Assembly (NCBI GenBank): GCA_029207755.1
Contig: JARCOQ010000002.1
Location: forward strand, 87,891,087-87,955,086
DNA length: 64,000 nt
Direction of reading: 5' to 3'
Source: Chamaea fasciata
Lineage: Eukaryota; Chordata; Aves; Passeriformes; Sylviidae
Below the pieces are notes generated by a model, which was given only the letters and a program-made list of their open reading frames with translations, had not been told where the DNA came from and did not search any database. Below, piece by piece: positions 25,281 to 38,535 of this stretch (positions are counted from its first letter, which is position 1; the number at the start of each line of letters is the position of its first letter). The position numbers and the translations under genes are program-made.

Positions 25281-26610
25281 AAAAATCAAATTAAGCTCCC
25301 AAGGGCTCGGGTTTCCCACTTGTGGGGGAAACTGTGAGAGAGATCATTGCTCAAGAACAGATCTGAACAATACACTGAGATGATTAAAAAAACACCCCTC
25401 AGTGGACTTCAAGTTTTCCACACCTCCACAGTCAGTAAAAGGATCTTTCTGTCAGGAGCCCATTTCCCAACAAAATGTCCCAAGACTAGGTGTGATAACT
25501 CTTTCCCCACATCTGACTCAAGTTTCATGCTGAGCGAGGGGTACATAGTCCTGAATAAAGGTGCCTCAGCATCTCTAAATCATCATGTCTGCACCCATTG
25601 CTACATTGCAATCAATAAGCTGTTCTTAGGCTCTATAAAATAGGACTTCAGATATAAAATTGGATGACATTCTACTACCTTCAAAGGCACTTCCCAAAAC
25701 AGCATGCAAATAAAAACTTGGATAATGCAGCTGGAAATGGTGATAAATCTATAATCATGCACAAAACTGCTTAAGCCTTGTATTGTGCCTGCACATTGTG
25801 GAGTAGGGCAATAATCCCCTTTTTTGATATTGCCCTAATGCAAGCCTGGTGGCTCAGGTTAACCTGATGAAGGCCATCACATGCAGTTTGAAACAAGCCC
25901 AGTGATATTAAAAAGTTGTGTTTATACAGACCAGCTGTTGTTGTTACAGAATATATCCTACCCCTGGAGACATAATCAACAGGTAACTCAATCTTCGCCA
26001 GAGCTTTGCTGAAAGAGGTGCAGCCTAGGGCTACTGTGTACCTCTTAGGCTATTTAGCACAAGGTAAAGAATTTCACTGTAATGCCTAGATTAATCTGGA
26101 TGCAACTGATCAGATTAATGTCCAACCTGCCACCTGCCACTGCCCCTTACCCAGATCCTCTGTGTGACTAGAGTAAACTTCAAATGCTTCTTTTCTCTTT
26201 ATGTTGGGTCACTCATTTTCTCCTTCGTAACATAAAAACTCTGAAGATCATTGAATTCATACTTCATCTGTTTCAGTGATGCCTTTTGTGAGAGCTCATA
26301 GTGATTTCACTGGTGGATCAAAAAGTTACGTATATTAAAACTGCCATTAATTTTATGGTAAAGTTTAAGAGAACATGACATTTACCAGGAGGACAGCTCT
26401 TTATGGCACCTCAGTTAAACAATAGCTACTTCTGACATCATTGGGACTGCTCAGATTTTTCAAAAACAATTCAAAGACACATTATCACCTCTATGGACAT
26501 GCATTAATTTGAAAGACTTGACAGACTTGTTCAGCTATTAAGCTGTTTGAGTGCAGAAATCAAAACCAAAGTATGCTGAGCAGACATGATGTTTCTGCTA
26601 CATAGACCTT
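25281..26610. other. non-coding unique sequence, no gene seen
   Basis: Unique AT-rich sequence. The 98-codon frame at 25347-25643 is not recognisable. No repeat or RNA gene was seen. Confidence 0.5.
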
Positions 26611-26668
26611 CACAGAATTCACAGAATGACTAGGTTGGAAGAGACCATCAAGATCATCGATCTTGGAA
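26611..26668 (-). mobile_element. CR1 LINE, 3'-end fragment
   Basis: The + strand reads CACAGAATTCACAGAATGAC, then TAGGTTGGAAGAGACCATCA, then AGATCATCGA. This is the reverse complement of the avian CR1 3' end with part of its terminal octamer repeat. After it the sequence turns into a short partly palindromic stretch of GATC words (to about 26680). Confidence 0.9.
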
Positions 26669-28858
26669 GATCAAGATCTGGCCTTCTCAGCCAAGACTAG
26701 CTGCATTTTTACACACTAACCAAAATGCACAAATAGCTCTCTAATTTTCCAATTATTGGGGAAAAACCCACAGTGACTTTTTTATGCTTGAAAAGGTGCA
26801 TTTACATTCAGTGTGAGATTAGAGTCTTTATTTTGCAAAATCCGCATTCTGTTTTTTGCATATATCCTGACTATGAATTTGCTGACCTTTTTCTAATGCT
26901 GCCTGTATGCATACCTCATAAAACCATCATCCAATGTAATACTAGACCACCTTAGTAGTACCATAATTTTCTATGCATTTCATTCCATGTTCCACCACCT
27001 CTTTTCCTCTTTGCCATTATGGCTGGCACACCCCCTGTCTCCACTGCTTCCTTTCTGCCCCAGACATCTGCAAGGTCAGCAATGTGGTCTTCCAACCTCT
27101 TTCCACTCAAGTCATGAAACCTGCGAGGTAATCCTTTGAATTGCTCCCTCCTTAGCGTCCTTGCCACCACTTCTTTCCTCTCAAGGACTAACAGGTGTTT
27201 CCTCAAAACATCTGCTGTTTCTCACCTTCTCCTCATTCCCCTCCCCTTTTAACCTTATTTCCCTACAGAACTTTCTCTTTGCTTGCCATCTACAAATGTC
27301 CTTGTGGTATTCCTCACCTATCCAGCCCCTCACAAGCATGCATGTCTGGCCCCATTCTGGCAGGGTGTGCCAAACCAGGGCAGGAGCTGTGGCCATCTGT
27401 TGCAGCTGTTGTTTCATGGCTCCTTGCCGTGCTGGAGTGCTGGAGAAGCCTCTTCTCTCAAGCAGGAGGGCTGCAGAGAGCAGTTGAAATCCATAAATCA
27501 CCCAGACATGCCAGGTATGCCCAGCTACAGCACTAAGGGCAGCTGCTAAGGGCAACCCAAGCACCTCTTGGAAAACTCTTCTGTAAACAAATCTGCCATT
27601 GAATTTTTGGGCACAAATGTTAAACATTCTGAACAGCACCCTGCCAAGATGGAGACAAGAGGTTTGCCGCTCTCTTTGATCTGTGATCATGCTAAACTTG
27701 GCTCCTGCTCAGCAGACAGCAATGCTTCTTTCTGTCTTTTAGGAAGAATCTGCTCTTCTGCTAGAGTGTATTGAGAAGGTGTTTTTCTGAGTCTCTGCAT
27801 GAGACATGGGCATCACCTGTAGTTTGAAATTGTTCTTGGACCTGAAGAGATTCAATAGTTGCCAAATCTAAAGAAATATGAAAAGAAAGACCTCCTGGCA
27901 TTAAAGAGTCTAGAACTAAGGGAGATGAACAAAGAGAAAGAAAAAGAAGTTGTTATCTCTGCCTTGCATGCTAAAATGCATTAAGAGCATTCAGTTCTGC
28001 ATACCATCTCAACAAATCCTAAAGCAAGACTGGATCCCAGACCTGTGGACTCTCTGACTCTTATCCTGCTCTGGTCTTGATCTTTTGTGTCAGGAAGGGC
28101 TGTGGAGACAACTTGGCCTCCTGGAATTAAAATATTAAGAAAAGCAGATATTGACTATTGACAGATATTGATGATGATATTGATGATGAGGAGAAGGGGG
28201 ATAAAGAATAAGAGGAGAAGGAGGAGAAAGTGTGGGAGGGAAAGGCCAGGGGGTCCCAGAAACACAACTCTCAAAGTATCTTTTCTGGCACAGTTGTGTT
28301 AAGGACTGAATTGAGAAGCCTTTCACATGTGGGACCTTTCCTGCCATGACAAAAAAATGACTTACATCACCTCTCAGTGTGATTACAAAAGTTCTGCTAC
28401 TTTTCAAATATGTCAACCACTCAAATTGCTCAGCTTTTTCTTGGTAGCTCTCTAGATATGAATGCCAGAATCTTATTGAGGATAACCATTCTGTATAACA
28501 TTGTCCAGCCAGAATTGCCTGTGCAAAAACAAAAGTTATTTTCTAAGTCAAAACCATTTTTCACAGAGATGTGATCATGTTAATGTCAAGCAACCCAAGA
28601 TTATTCCTCCTGCTCATGTGGCCATTGCAAGGGTATCTACAGTCCTTCCAAAAGAAGTTAAAACTTTTGCCATCAGCGACGAATTTTGAAACTTTGCAAG
28701 TGAGGATTTTCACCACTGTCCCATAATGAAAATTAAACACAGGGATTGCTTGATGCATTGGCTAATGTGAAGCCTGGATTTTGGAGAACAGATGAAAAAT
28801 AAAACTGTTAATAGAATATGGAGTATGATAAATTACTTTTGGTTTTAATGTTTTCCAG
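26669..28858. other. non-coding unique sequence, no gene seen
   Basis: Unique sequence. The region 26950-27560 is pyrimidine-rich on + and carries overlapping frames on both strands, including a 169-codon minus frame at 27181-27690 and a 113-codon plus frame. None has a recognised domain, and overlap on both strands argues for chance. A purine-rich patch (GAGGAGAAGG-like) lies at about 28160-28240. Confidence 0.45.
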
Positions 28859-28975
28859 CAGTCTCATCCCGTACATCGACACCTTTGAAGGAAGAGGTTG
28901 CCATCTCGGGGTATTGCATGGGCATAGTGCATGCCAAACATATTCATGTCATTTTCACCCAGAAATAATCTGATT
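28859..28975. other. CpG-bearing block after a splice-acceptor-like site
   Basis: A TTTTCCAG acceptor-like site is followed by sequence with several CpGs in an otherwise CpG-poor, AT-rich stretch. One frame is open for about 37 codons, from just after the acceptor to a stop near 28970. The only donor-like GTs (near 28898 and 28910) are weak. It could be a 3'-terminal exon, a conserved non-coding element, or nothing. No protein was recognised. Confidence 0.2.
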
Positions 28976-31900
28976 GCTTTTAATTCTTGTCTCAATACAA
29001 TCAAGATCTAATTAAATACATGTATTATCACTGCTTATATCTACTACTTATGATTTTTAGCTTATTCATATATACTGGCTGATATTTTCACTATATAAAA
29101 AATTAATACAAGGAGATCTGAATCTTGCTCTGCCTTTCAGGAGAAGCTCTCCTTCACAGTCAGCATGCATTAAGGTAAGCACAAGATACTTTGTCTGGGC
29201 AGAAGAACCCACTTATCCAGCAGGCACCAAAGCTTCCCGGCTCAGGCAATGGTATGAGAGGAGGACCTGAAATAACCCAGGGGAGAAAAGAGGTGTGCAA
29301 GGACATGCATATCTCTGGATAAATATCACTTCAATGAAATACACGCTGTGGACCAGGTCTTGCTTAAAGACAAGTTTCAAGCTGAAAGGTATGTAAGCAT
29401 GCTGAGAGCATTTCAACAGGATTAAACAGATAACAGAACAATCTGTCTGCAGCTGTAAGTTTTCTTTTCTTTATGCACAGCTGCCTCTAAATAAGGAGAT
29501 TGTAATGCTGATCTTTGGATTCCTGAATAAATTCATTCCTTACTTTATCTTCAAGCCTGTCTGGTGGTAGGAGTGATTTAAGAACAACTGGCAAGCCACC
29601 ATCATTCCATTCCCATATAAGCCACAATTCAGTAAAGGGGTGGACTGTTCTCCTAGAAAAGATACAAAGCCCGAGGTAGCCAGATGCTTTTCCAGAAGTT
29701 GCATGAGACATTGGGAAAGCTGATAATGAGGCTTATAAAGGACATCTTCTTGGGACACAGTCTTTATCTCTGGAAAGCTGGAAAAGTGCCTCAGCAAGGA
29801 TCTCCATCAAGTTCAGGGTGCTAGGGTTAGCTGGACTTCATGACCTTTAGGATGCAGGTGAGGCTGCTACAGCTCTGTGTGCATGGGTCCAGCCTGTAGT
29901 GAGGCTGAGCATATATTCCTGATAGACAAACACACACATGCCCAAAAAATGCACATTGCTAGTTACATGGGCCAGCAGAAAGGGAGCCGTGCTGCATGCT
30001 GTCTTGGCACTCCAGGCTCCACAGAGGATATCTAAATGAAGTAAAAGTACCTCTTAAGCACAGAGGAATAGCTGGATCTCCATTCTGCTTGCATGTGTAT
30101 GACCAGATTTCCACAAGTAATCTGGATGGATTCCATCTTGGAATGTCCAACTTGAAAGACATAAAAGAACCATGATTTCTAGAGGATTCCAATGCTGATG
30201 AAGTTCAGTCCTCTGAAAGTTTCATATTCCCACAGAACAGAATCTCTCCACTCCCCTGGAAGCACAAGTGCTGTGTTTATCCTCAGCATCTTTGCCTCAC
30301 ATACTCCTGGAACTGAAATAACCCCAATTGTCGTATTTAATTAAACTACCAGTTTGAAACATCTGAGTGTTGTATTGAGACTGCATGGAAAATACGAGCA
30401 CAGATAATTGTGTTAGCTAGGAATAATCAAACAGCTTGCAGCATAAGAATAGGCTGCTGTTAAGTGTTATCCAAGTTGACAAATCCTGAGGCTATGGCAT
30501 TAGGCTGGTCCTGTTGTGGACTGCTGAAGAACTGAGGCTGTAAATGTTTATTTTAAAATGGGCATCCAAGGGTGTGTTCCAGATGATTTGTTCCTCCTTA
30601 CTGAGGTTGTGTGTGTTCCCCCAATAACCATTCTAGCTATCAGCCCAGCCAGTGCTTGACACGCATGAGCAAAGCCATGAGTAAGAGGGAGAGCACAAGA
30701 CCTGGGCTTACTGTTGGTGGCAACATCTACATGACAGAGATTCTTAGAGACTAACCACAGCTAGGGAGGTTTTGGCCCCTTTAATTTATACTCAGGTGGC
30801 TTTTTTCTTTACTGGAATTATGTCTATTTTCACCTCACTCAAACTGAAGAGCTATCCTGTGAGAAAGAGAAGAGCTGTAAGGGGCATCATGGCAGTTGCA
30901 CAACACTCTCCACCTCTGAGAAAGGTTGACCAATCCACTGTATCCCAGGTGGTGAGCTACGCTGTGTGATTTTTCCACTGTGCTTTAGCAGCAAAGAATT
31001 CTGTGACAGGGCTGTAGCAATAACCACCTGCTCCATCCTCCAGGCCACTTCAGCCCTACCAAGTGGTGGCCCACCCTCAGCCCTCCTGACAGCTTCTGCC
31101 CAGGCAGGAGGGTGACACAGCAGATCTGATATTTGAAGTGACACAGCTGAAGGTGGCTGTTAGTGGGGAGAAAGCAGCACCATATGTTTGCTTATCCCTA
31201 ATCAACATGCTTTGAATAAAAAAACATAATTCTTGTTGATTATATTGTCATACCTTAATAAGAGCCTCTACCAAGAGATTGGAAAGTCATGGCAGCTAAT
31301 TAGTAGAGTAGCCATTAAAAGGCATGTTATCTTAAAAGTAGCAAGGTGTGAAAACTCTTTTTTGTTTTTAAGGCTGATCAGTTATGTGTTGTCAGTTCTA
31401 AGGCAAGACCATAAAGCAGCTGCTTAAAGGCAGTCATTAAAAAGTAAAAATCTTGATTTTCCAACTGTTCTGAGGATGTTATTTTTAGGGTGTGTGTTAA
31501 ATGCATCTCTGTGCTTCTAAACCAAAGATGTGAAAGGAAACAAATGTGAGACTTGTTTCACATCAGCAGCTTGGCTCGTAGGGCTTTCACAGTGGGAGGC
31601 TGCTCTTTGGGCTTTCTCAAAAATGGAAAAGCAAAGATCAGTTCAGCCTGAACGCAACACAGATTATAAAGACTGACTTTGGACCAGGTCCAGACTAAAA
31701 CAAATCACAGCTCTTTTTAGCCCACATCAAACCTCTGCCTCTCCTGTGATTTGCTCACCAGCTCCCGGGGCAGTCACAAGGGCTGCCATGGGTCTGTAAC
31801 TCCCCTGTGAGTCTGTGGGCTTAGGGGTCACCCCATTACCTCGTGCTGCTGCACCAGCTTCTGGTCACCCTCTGCCCCTCGTGGCTCTGGGGAGGGACAT

Positions 31901-33560
31901 TTGGGACAGCTCTGCAACCCCATTCTGCCCCAGGGCTTCCAGCTTTCCCTGGCCCTTCAGGAGCCCTGGCTGACAGCTGAGTTGTGGACTGAATTTCTCT
32001 GCAGGAGCTCCTGCTGCTCCATTTCAGCTGCCTGATGGTCCCTGCAGACAAAGGCCCTGAGGGCTGTCCTCCTTACAAATCAAAACAGGAGGAGAAATGT
32101 AACATTAAAAATAATCCAGGCATTAGACTATAAGTTGCAATGGGGAATTGAAACCCAACCAAACAACATGAGCAACAAAAACCCCCAAACTTCCTAAATG
32201 CCACAGAATCCTAATTATCTCTGTTGAACTCTTTTTCTTGGATCTCTCCAGGAAAAAGAGTCAGTTTATCTTTTTACCTGTCCAGGCTGTTGGGTAGCTT
32301 TGGGACATGATCCAAACTCCCCTGAAAACTCAGTGAAAATTTTCCAAAGTCCCTGAATCAAGCCCCAAATGCAAGGTGGTAAAAAGTGTGAGTATTCTGC
32401 CTTATAGTCCAGGTGAAAATACCCACATTCTACAGGTGCCAAACATCAGAGCTCAGTAAACAGTTCTATCCATGTCCCTGTTTCTCCAGTGCATGAGCAA
32501 ATGTCTGATACAGAAGATGAACCTCTTCTCAGAAAGGAAGACAGGTCTGGCTCCCGTCTAGCAGTGAAATTGCTATTAGCAGTAGAGCTGCACATCACAG
32601 AAGTGGTCCTTCTCCTGGCCCTTGACTGCATAATTTCCCATAAAATCCTGTTTCAGTGATTTTGTCACCATATGAGAGACTTCACCTGGTAACACCATAG
32701 GTCTCTGAATGATAACCCCCTGCTTCTGGTCTGGCTGAAGAATTGTGCATAATCTCTGAATAGTTACCAAACTGTCCATATTGCCCAGGCCATCTGTTTT
32801 AATCAGTCAAACTTTAAGTTACATTCTCCAATCTGAAAACAAACTTAGATAACACAATTTCAGTGGCAACCTCAGAGATGAGACATTGACCGATGCCACA
32901 AGCAGATAAACTTCTGGAGACCTAAGTACCTACTGAGCTGACCCCTTGCACCAAGGTTTTTAAAGAGGACAGATAAGGATCTGGCCATAAAAATAGTTCC
33001 ACAGGCAGAGGGACAGAGCAGTAGAGGATAAAGTGATGGGAAACATTTTAAACCCTCTAATTCGTTCAAATTGCTGTGTGTTGGGCCAACTCTGCTTGCT
33101 AATAGCTGAGGTGAAGGCAAAAATCTTACCTGTGACTTTATAAACTCTGTTCAGTACAGCTTGTGCCAGGCACAAGGACAAGGTTTGCCAAAGCCTCTCA
33201 TGAGGGGTCTATCATAAAGCAAATTTTTTAGCAAAAAATACACACTCCCCTCCTCACTTAGTAACATCTTCTAGTGAAAATGGACATCACAGAGATTTAA
33301 GGATAACCCCACATCAAGCCACTACTTGCTATATCAGCTTGATTTTTCTGGAAGTGATGCCTCAGGCAAGTTTCAAAGTTTAAATTTCTGCTACTCTTCA
33401 CGTTTCCCCAAAGCTATTTTTTTCATTTTTTTTTTTTTCTAAGTTGTTACAACTCCCTGAGAAATTCAGGTTCTGTGTTATTTCCTCCAGCTTTCCTCCT
33501 CCTAACCATGGCACTCACTGAACACCACAGAGTCACAGAAAAACAAAGCTGGATCTTCTG
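28976..33560. other. non-coding unique sequence, no gene seen
   Basis: Long unique stretch. A GC-richer part at 31740-32060 has no recognised repeat or CpG island character. Open frames are at or below about 97 codons and random. A candidate small exon at 29141-29174 is listed separately. Confidence 0.45.
29141..29174 (+). other. candidate 34-nt splice-bounded segment
   Basis: A pyrimidine-containing acceptor (CTGCCTTTCAG) precedes and a good donor (AAG|GTAAGC) follows. The length is not a multiple of three and the first reading frame ends in a stop within the segment (EKLSFTVSMH, then stop). If real it is more likely a non-coding RNA or terminal-frame exon than a constitutive coding exon. 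Confidence 0.2.
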
Positions 33561-35379
33561 CCCCTGGGCAAGATCAGCTGTAGACATATAATTTCTGACA
33601 GATGTCCTGACAAAATGTTATCTTATTCAACAGTCTTCCTGAACTGTGTCAGCCTTTTTTGCTCATGCCTGACTCACGTCTTTAGCTCAATCCACAGATT
33701 AAACTTCATGAGTCCTTCTGCAGTCAGTGGAGGCCTCCAGAAGGTGGGCTGGAGGCAGCTCAAGTAGGGTCACATGTGCCCTGGACGGGTTAGGTTAGAC
33801 AACATGAATACCCTGCTACGTGCATTTCCATAGTGTGCCAGGCTGATTTGGAATAAAACTCTTGGAAGGTTTTCCTCTCAACCCCTCTGTTGTGGTAGCC
33901 AAAGGGGTGAAGAACATCTGGCCAGCTGTGTTGTAGGTACTTAGAGAGAACAACCAGTGGTGGCACCATAGGTGGATACATGCAAAGATAAGAAAGGAGA
34001 TTTTTTTTTTTTCCCATGATAACTGGTAACCATTGTCAAAATTCCTCTTCTTGGTACCACTTATTTTGAGAGTTTACACACGCACACCACAAGACAATGA
34101 GAGTGGTCTAGGGCTCATCCTCAATCACCTCACATCTTCACTTCCCTGCTGTGGGCAGCTCATCCCACATTGATTAACTAGTGCTGTCATTATTGTTATG
34201 ATTGCTCCTATTATTATAAAAACTGTTAATGATGGTAATAAATAGAGTGCCTGGTTTAGGTAAGGTCCCTGCTGAAACTTCTTCTTGTCTGCAAAATATT
34301 ACTCTGAACCCTTTCTTCCATCATGCTCACAACAGACACTTTCTAAACACTCCAGTTCACCACTCATTCCTTGGAAATATCAGATGTGTCTTTTGTGAAG
34401 AGCTCCTCTTTTTAACAATAGATTGTTATTTCAAGCAAATACTTGGTGAGTCTCCAGGTTTTGCCAGTGGGTCCTGGCATCTTCGAAAGAAAAGGATATT
34501 TATGAGCAATGCTGGTGGGTGAAGGGGGGTACATCAGGCATGCAAAAAGCATACCTTGTGGTTTTAGCGCTGCATGAATTGTAACCACTGAAGGGAGTGA
34601 GGTACATTCCAGTCACTGTGAGAAAGATAAAAGACAAAGATTTGCCTTCCCAATTATTTATGGAAGCCTGCTGGTCTACTATGCAATGCTGTCATGGGTA
34701 GATTTTCTTTCAGAAATGTACTGCAACATTAGCTGCCCCTCAAAACATCCACTCAGTCATTTTTGCAGAGATAAATGGTGGCATGACAGAAGTGCTGTTT
34801 GTTGTACAGGTGTGACTGCAGTGTAGGGCACTCTGGAGTGGCTCTGTGTGCTCCCCAGGTATAACATACCTCAGAGACTCCATGAAGCAGGGACATGTGT
34901 AGCTGCCCAAAAATGAGTGTCTCAGACATCCTGGGTGATTGGCACAAGCCTTGTACCTCCTGCTCTTCCTTTTGACTTTCCTCTCTTGCCTCTCTCTTTA
35001 CTCCAGATTACACTGTGGTCAGTTTTAACATGTAATCTGCCAGACATCTTTTAGCTAACTGTTACCAGATGGCTTTGATAAATACTGCCTCGTCCTGGTC
35101 TTGGCCGCTCATTCTTACCCACAAACAACCTTCTGCTAGGCTGAAATAAAATTGTTTTTTGGCTGAGTAAATCACCTCAGGCACCATGTACAGCCCATGG
35201 AGCCCAAAGCACCAACCAGCTTACCTGAAAGTGTAGGGACATCCTCACTTTTTAAACATCTTCACTATTTTAGACAGTGAGCACTGCTAAAGCAAAACAA
35301 GATAAAACCTCCCAGATATTAACTATAAAGACTACTTCAGAAAAAGAGTTGCACCAAGTCAGCCTTCAGGTGGAAATCG
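33561..35379. other. non-coding unique sequence, no gene seen
   Basis: Unique sequence with random short frames and short T runs near 33428 and 34002. No recognised repeat, exon or RNA gene. Confidence 0.5.
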
Positions 35380-36250
35380 TCCCTTGTGGATTCAGAGAGG
35401 GAAAAGGGCAAGAGAGCCTGTGATCCACAGATAACTTTTATAGTTTTCCCCTTTTGCCACTCAGTGCTTTTCACCCAGCTGTAGCAGCAGAGCACTAAAT
35501 AAACGATGACTCTGCCTGCTAAAACAAAGCTAATCCATGCACATGCTGGTCTGAGTGACGTGGGCTTGCAGCAGAAGGTTTTAAAGGAGATCTGCTTAAA
35601 GCCTGCTAGCGGATGGCAGGTCATTTGCATGTCAGAGAACACTCCCGATGGAAACAAGCAAGCATAAACACCTACCCTTTACAAGCCTGCTTTCATGCTC
35701 AAAGAAACCTGATGCTCGGCCATGTGGAGAAATCATTTCTTTCCTCTCCACAGCATAAAGTTCACTGAAATGGAAAGCAGCTCTTACAGCTGAGTGCTCC
35801 AACTGGAATTATTAAGTATTTTTATTAGCTAGCAAAATGATGCATTCACTTTGTCTGTTATCATGTAAATACTCTGTACTAAATACACTAAATCATTTTT
35901 TGCAAGATAAGTTTGGCTTAGACACATACTACAATAATTTTAATGAAAATGTTTAAGTCTGAAACAGGATTTAAATTTTATTTCCTATCACTTTAATGCC
36001 TTTGTATAGAGGTGAATGTGATCCTCTGTGTTAAAATGGTTTAAAGCATCCAGCTTAAACTGGATCACACAAGAACTTCTGTGTTGCCATTAATAGCCCA
36101 CGCTTAATTTGAAGAGGAAAAATAATCATCAAAACCTGAATTTCCAAGCATTTTCTAATTTAAACAAATCTCAGTCTCACTTATATTAAAAAATGTGATC
36201 GATTTGCTAAGTCAGGAGAATCTTTAAAAAAGAGACAAAAGCAAAAGTTA
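35380..36250. promoter_or_regulatory. candidate conserved non-coding cluster
   Basis: Two adjoining parts differ from their surroundings. The first (35400-35680) has a CRE-like TGACGT at 35556-35561, an octamer ATTTGCAT at 35623-35630, a TAATCC word near 35531, and a 12-bp stem with one bulge (35482-35492 against 35510-35521). The second (35800-36250) is AT-rich and dense in TTTAAT, TATTAG, TAAATA and TTAATTT words. No simple repeat, transposon or coding frame explains it. It has the texture of developmental enhancers, but conservation is untested. Confidence 0.3.
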
Positions 36251-38415
36251 TAAAGCATACAGTTTACCTGAGCTGCCTTGAGGAGTCCCTCTATAACACA
36301 CACTTGCCTGGGCTCATCCTTTAAAACAGAGTAAATAGGGATTTAATAGAAAAACAGTGCCACACACTTACCAGACCAGCAGCCATGGCTCTCTGCAGGG
36401 ATGCCCTTGTTCTGCATCCTCATCACTGCTGGCCCTGCTGTCCCTGCAGACAGTGGTGTCCTCTTTCCCCACATAAGGCTCGCCCAGCACCAAAGCGGTA
36501 CCAATTGGGTGGGAGGAAATACTTTCTGTTTGCAGGACAAGGAGGCCACTATATTTTTAGTGCCTGGGTCCTGGCCTATCCCACTGTCCCTCTGGGATCA
36601 GCTCCCTACCTTGCTTTTTGAGCCCGTGATCCCACGGTCCCTGGAAGAGACAAAAACCTGTTCTCAGCACTGAGGACTGTACATGCTTATGGCACGTTTC
36701 AGCCAATGGGCATTCCCACACATTTAAATCTTTTTCTGACCCGGGATCTTAGGCACTTGCTAAGACTAGGAATTGGTTCCAGGGAAATCAGTTGCATAAT
36801 TTGGAAGCCACTGCCCAGCAAAACTTAGACATCTGTTGTCCTTGAGCTATTGACACTTAGCCTGAGGACTCTCAAGTAAAAGTTTAGGGTGATCTGAAAG
36901 ATGAATCTGGGAGGGAGCCACTGAGTTGTTCACATTTGGTCACAGCTCTTCCTGTCAGACGAGAGGCAGGTGGCTCTCCACAGTGAAGTTATGCTTCCGG
37001 CAGGAGCTCTTCAGCCTAGCACCCCCCTCACCTGTGAGAATGACTTAACAATCCTCAGGCCTCTGCTGGAGGTTTTAGTGTTTTACTGGGGATTCTTGCC
37101 ACCTTTCAGTACATTTTATTTTGAAATAAATTAAACCACTTCTATCTATATGCTTAAATGATTTTAAAATATGATTTCACGTTATCTGAATGGTCAGTTA
37201 ATACTGTGCAAGACTTCATATCCTGGAAAAAAGTCTTCATTTTTCACCAGCCATCAGCCCTACAATGCCTAAGTCCCCAGAGCTGTGCTTTTATAAGCAT
37301 GCAGCAAGGTGATAAGTCTGGCTCTTGCAGCAGGAGCCACCTACACCCCCCTCTTGTGTAACCCTGTTAAGGTATGGCAGTATTCCAGCAGGGAACAGCG
37401 TCATGGCTGGGGCCATCTCTGCTGGGTCTGCTGATGGCTGGGTCTGTCCTCACAATTCATTCTCCTGTATGATAAATAACCCTCTGTTTGCAGCTCTCCT
37501 CTACTGGAGATGATGATTCTTGTTCTACCACCTTAAGTCTTCTATTTAGGGATGGTACAGGAGAGCAGAAAACCTAAATTGTGTGAGTTGAGCATGGGTT
37601 GCAATGGCCACAACTGTGATGGAGGAGTGCCTGCTTCGGAAACAGGAGCCAAACATGCCTAGCAGCCTATAAATAAACAACTTTGAGGCCCAGGCTTTCA
37701 GACATTTGTGTCACAGAAATGGCAAAATGCCTGTTACAGCTCTTCAGCTGAAGTTAATAGCAACAGACGCATGATGGGGATCCAGTGTAGAAGACCTGAG
37801 ATGTATAGCAGGTCACATATGACATTTGTAAATTATGATAGAACAACTTCACCCACACAGACAAATGAAAGAACTAGCAGAAGGTTACCTGTGTCCCAAG
37901 TCTAACCTGTCAGGCTACATCTGTCTTTTTTTGGGCCCACAGATACTGCCTCTTAAGGTGGTAGTTGTAACCTAGACTACAGTAATCTGTCATACTCTAG
38001 TTGCCTCAATTTCCCTGTTTCTGTACCCAAAATGCAGCCCTGAGCACTCCCAGTGACCACCACATTCCTGAGGGATCATTCACTTCCCAGGACTATCAGA
38101 TAAAGAAAAAGGGATGTGTTAAATTGTCACTAAAAAAAATGCAGCAAAGGTGTGATTGTGTCATTTGTCAGCTCAGTCTCACTGGAGATAAGCCTGAAGG
38201 TTAGATGGACTGCCAATGCTAATTTCTCCGGGAGCGTGCTCTATATGAAGCTGTACTCTACATCACAGTCTCCCTTGCCAATGTGTGAAAAGATGTCTGG
38301 GTTAAGCAAGCACAGGTATGTAGACTCAGGTAAGCCTCACACCTTCCCCTTGCACAAAGATGTACTACTAGAGAGTGCTGCCTGAAAGCTTGTATATCTT
38401 ACTTCTGCAAGCTTA
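36251..38415. other. non-coding unique sequence, no gene seen
   Basis: GC-richer at 36360-36670 with overlapping random frames, otherwise ordinary unique sequence. No recognised repeat, exon or RNA gene. Confidence 0.5.
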
Positions 38416-38535
38416 GACAGAATCACAGAATCATCAAGGCTGGAAGGGATCTCCCAGCTCAGCTAGTCCAACCATCAACCTAACATCACTATAATCACCC
38501 CTAAACCATATTGCCAAGTGCCATGTCTCCCATTT
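38416..38535 (-). mobile_element. CR1 LINE, 3'-end fragment
   Basis: The + strand carries AGAATCACAGAATCATCAAG, then GCTGGAAGGGATCTC, then AGCTAGTCCAACCATCAACC, then CACCCCTAAACCATATTG and AAGTGCCATGTCTCC. This is the reverse complement of the avian CR1 3' UTR and its terminal octamers. It is the longest of the three short CR1 tails here. The right edge is approximate. Confidence 0.92.

Noticed and set aside
27181..27690. 169-codon open frame on -
   Set aside because: No recognisable domain, overlapping open frames on the opposite strand, and no splice or promoter context. Likely chance in GC-balanced sequence.
33520..33590. CACAGAGTCACAGAAAAACA stretch considered as another CR1 tail
   Set aside because: It lacks the diagnostic GGTTGGAA-GACC block, and the similarity is too short.
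35482..35521. 12-bp bulged stem considered as a microRNA precursor
   Set aside because: The stem is too short. It is kept only as a feature of the candidate conserved block.
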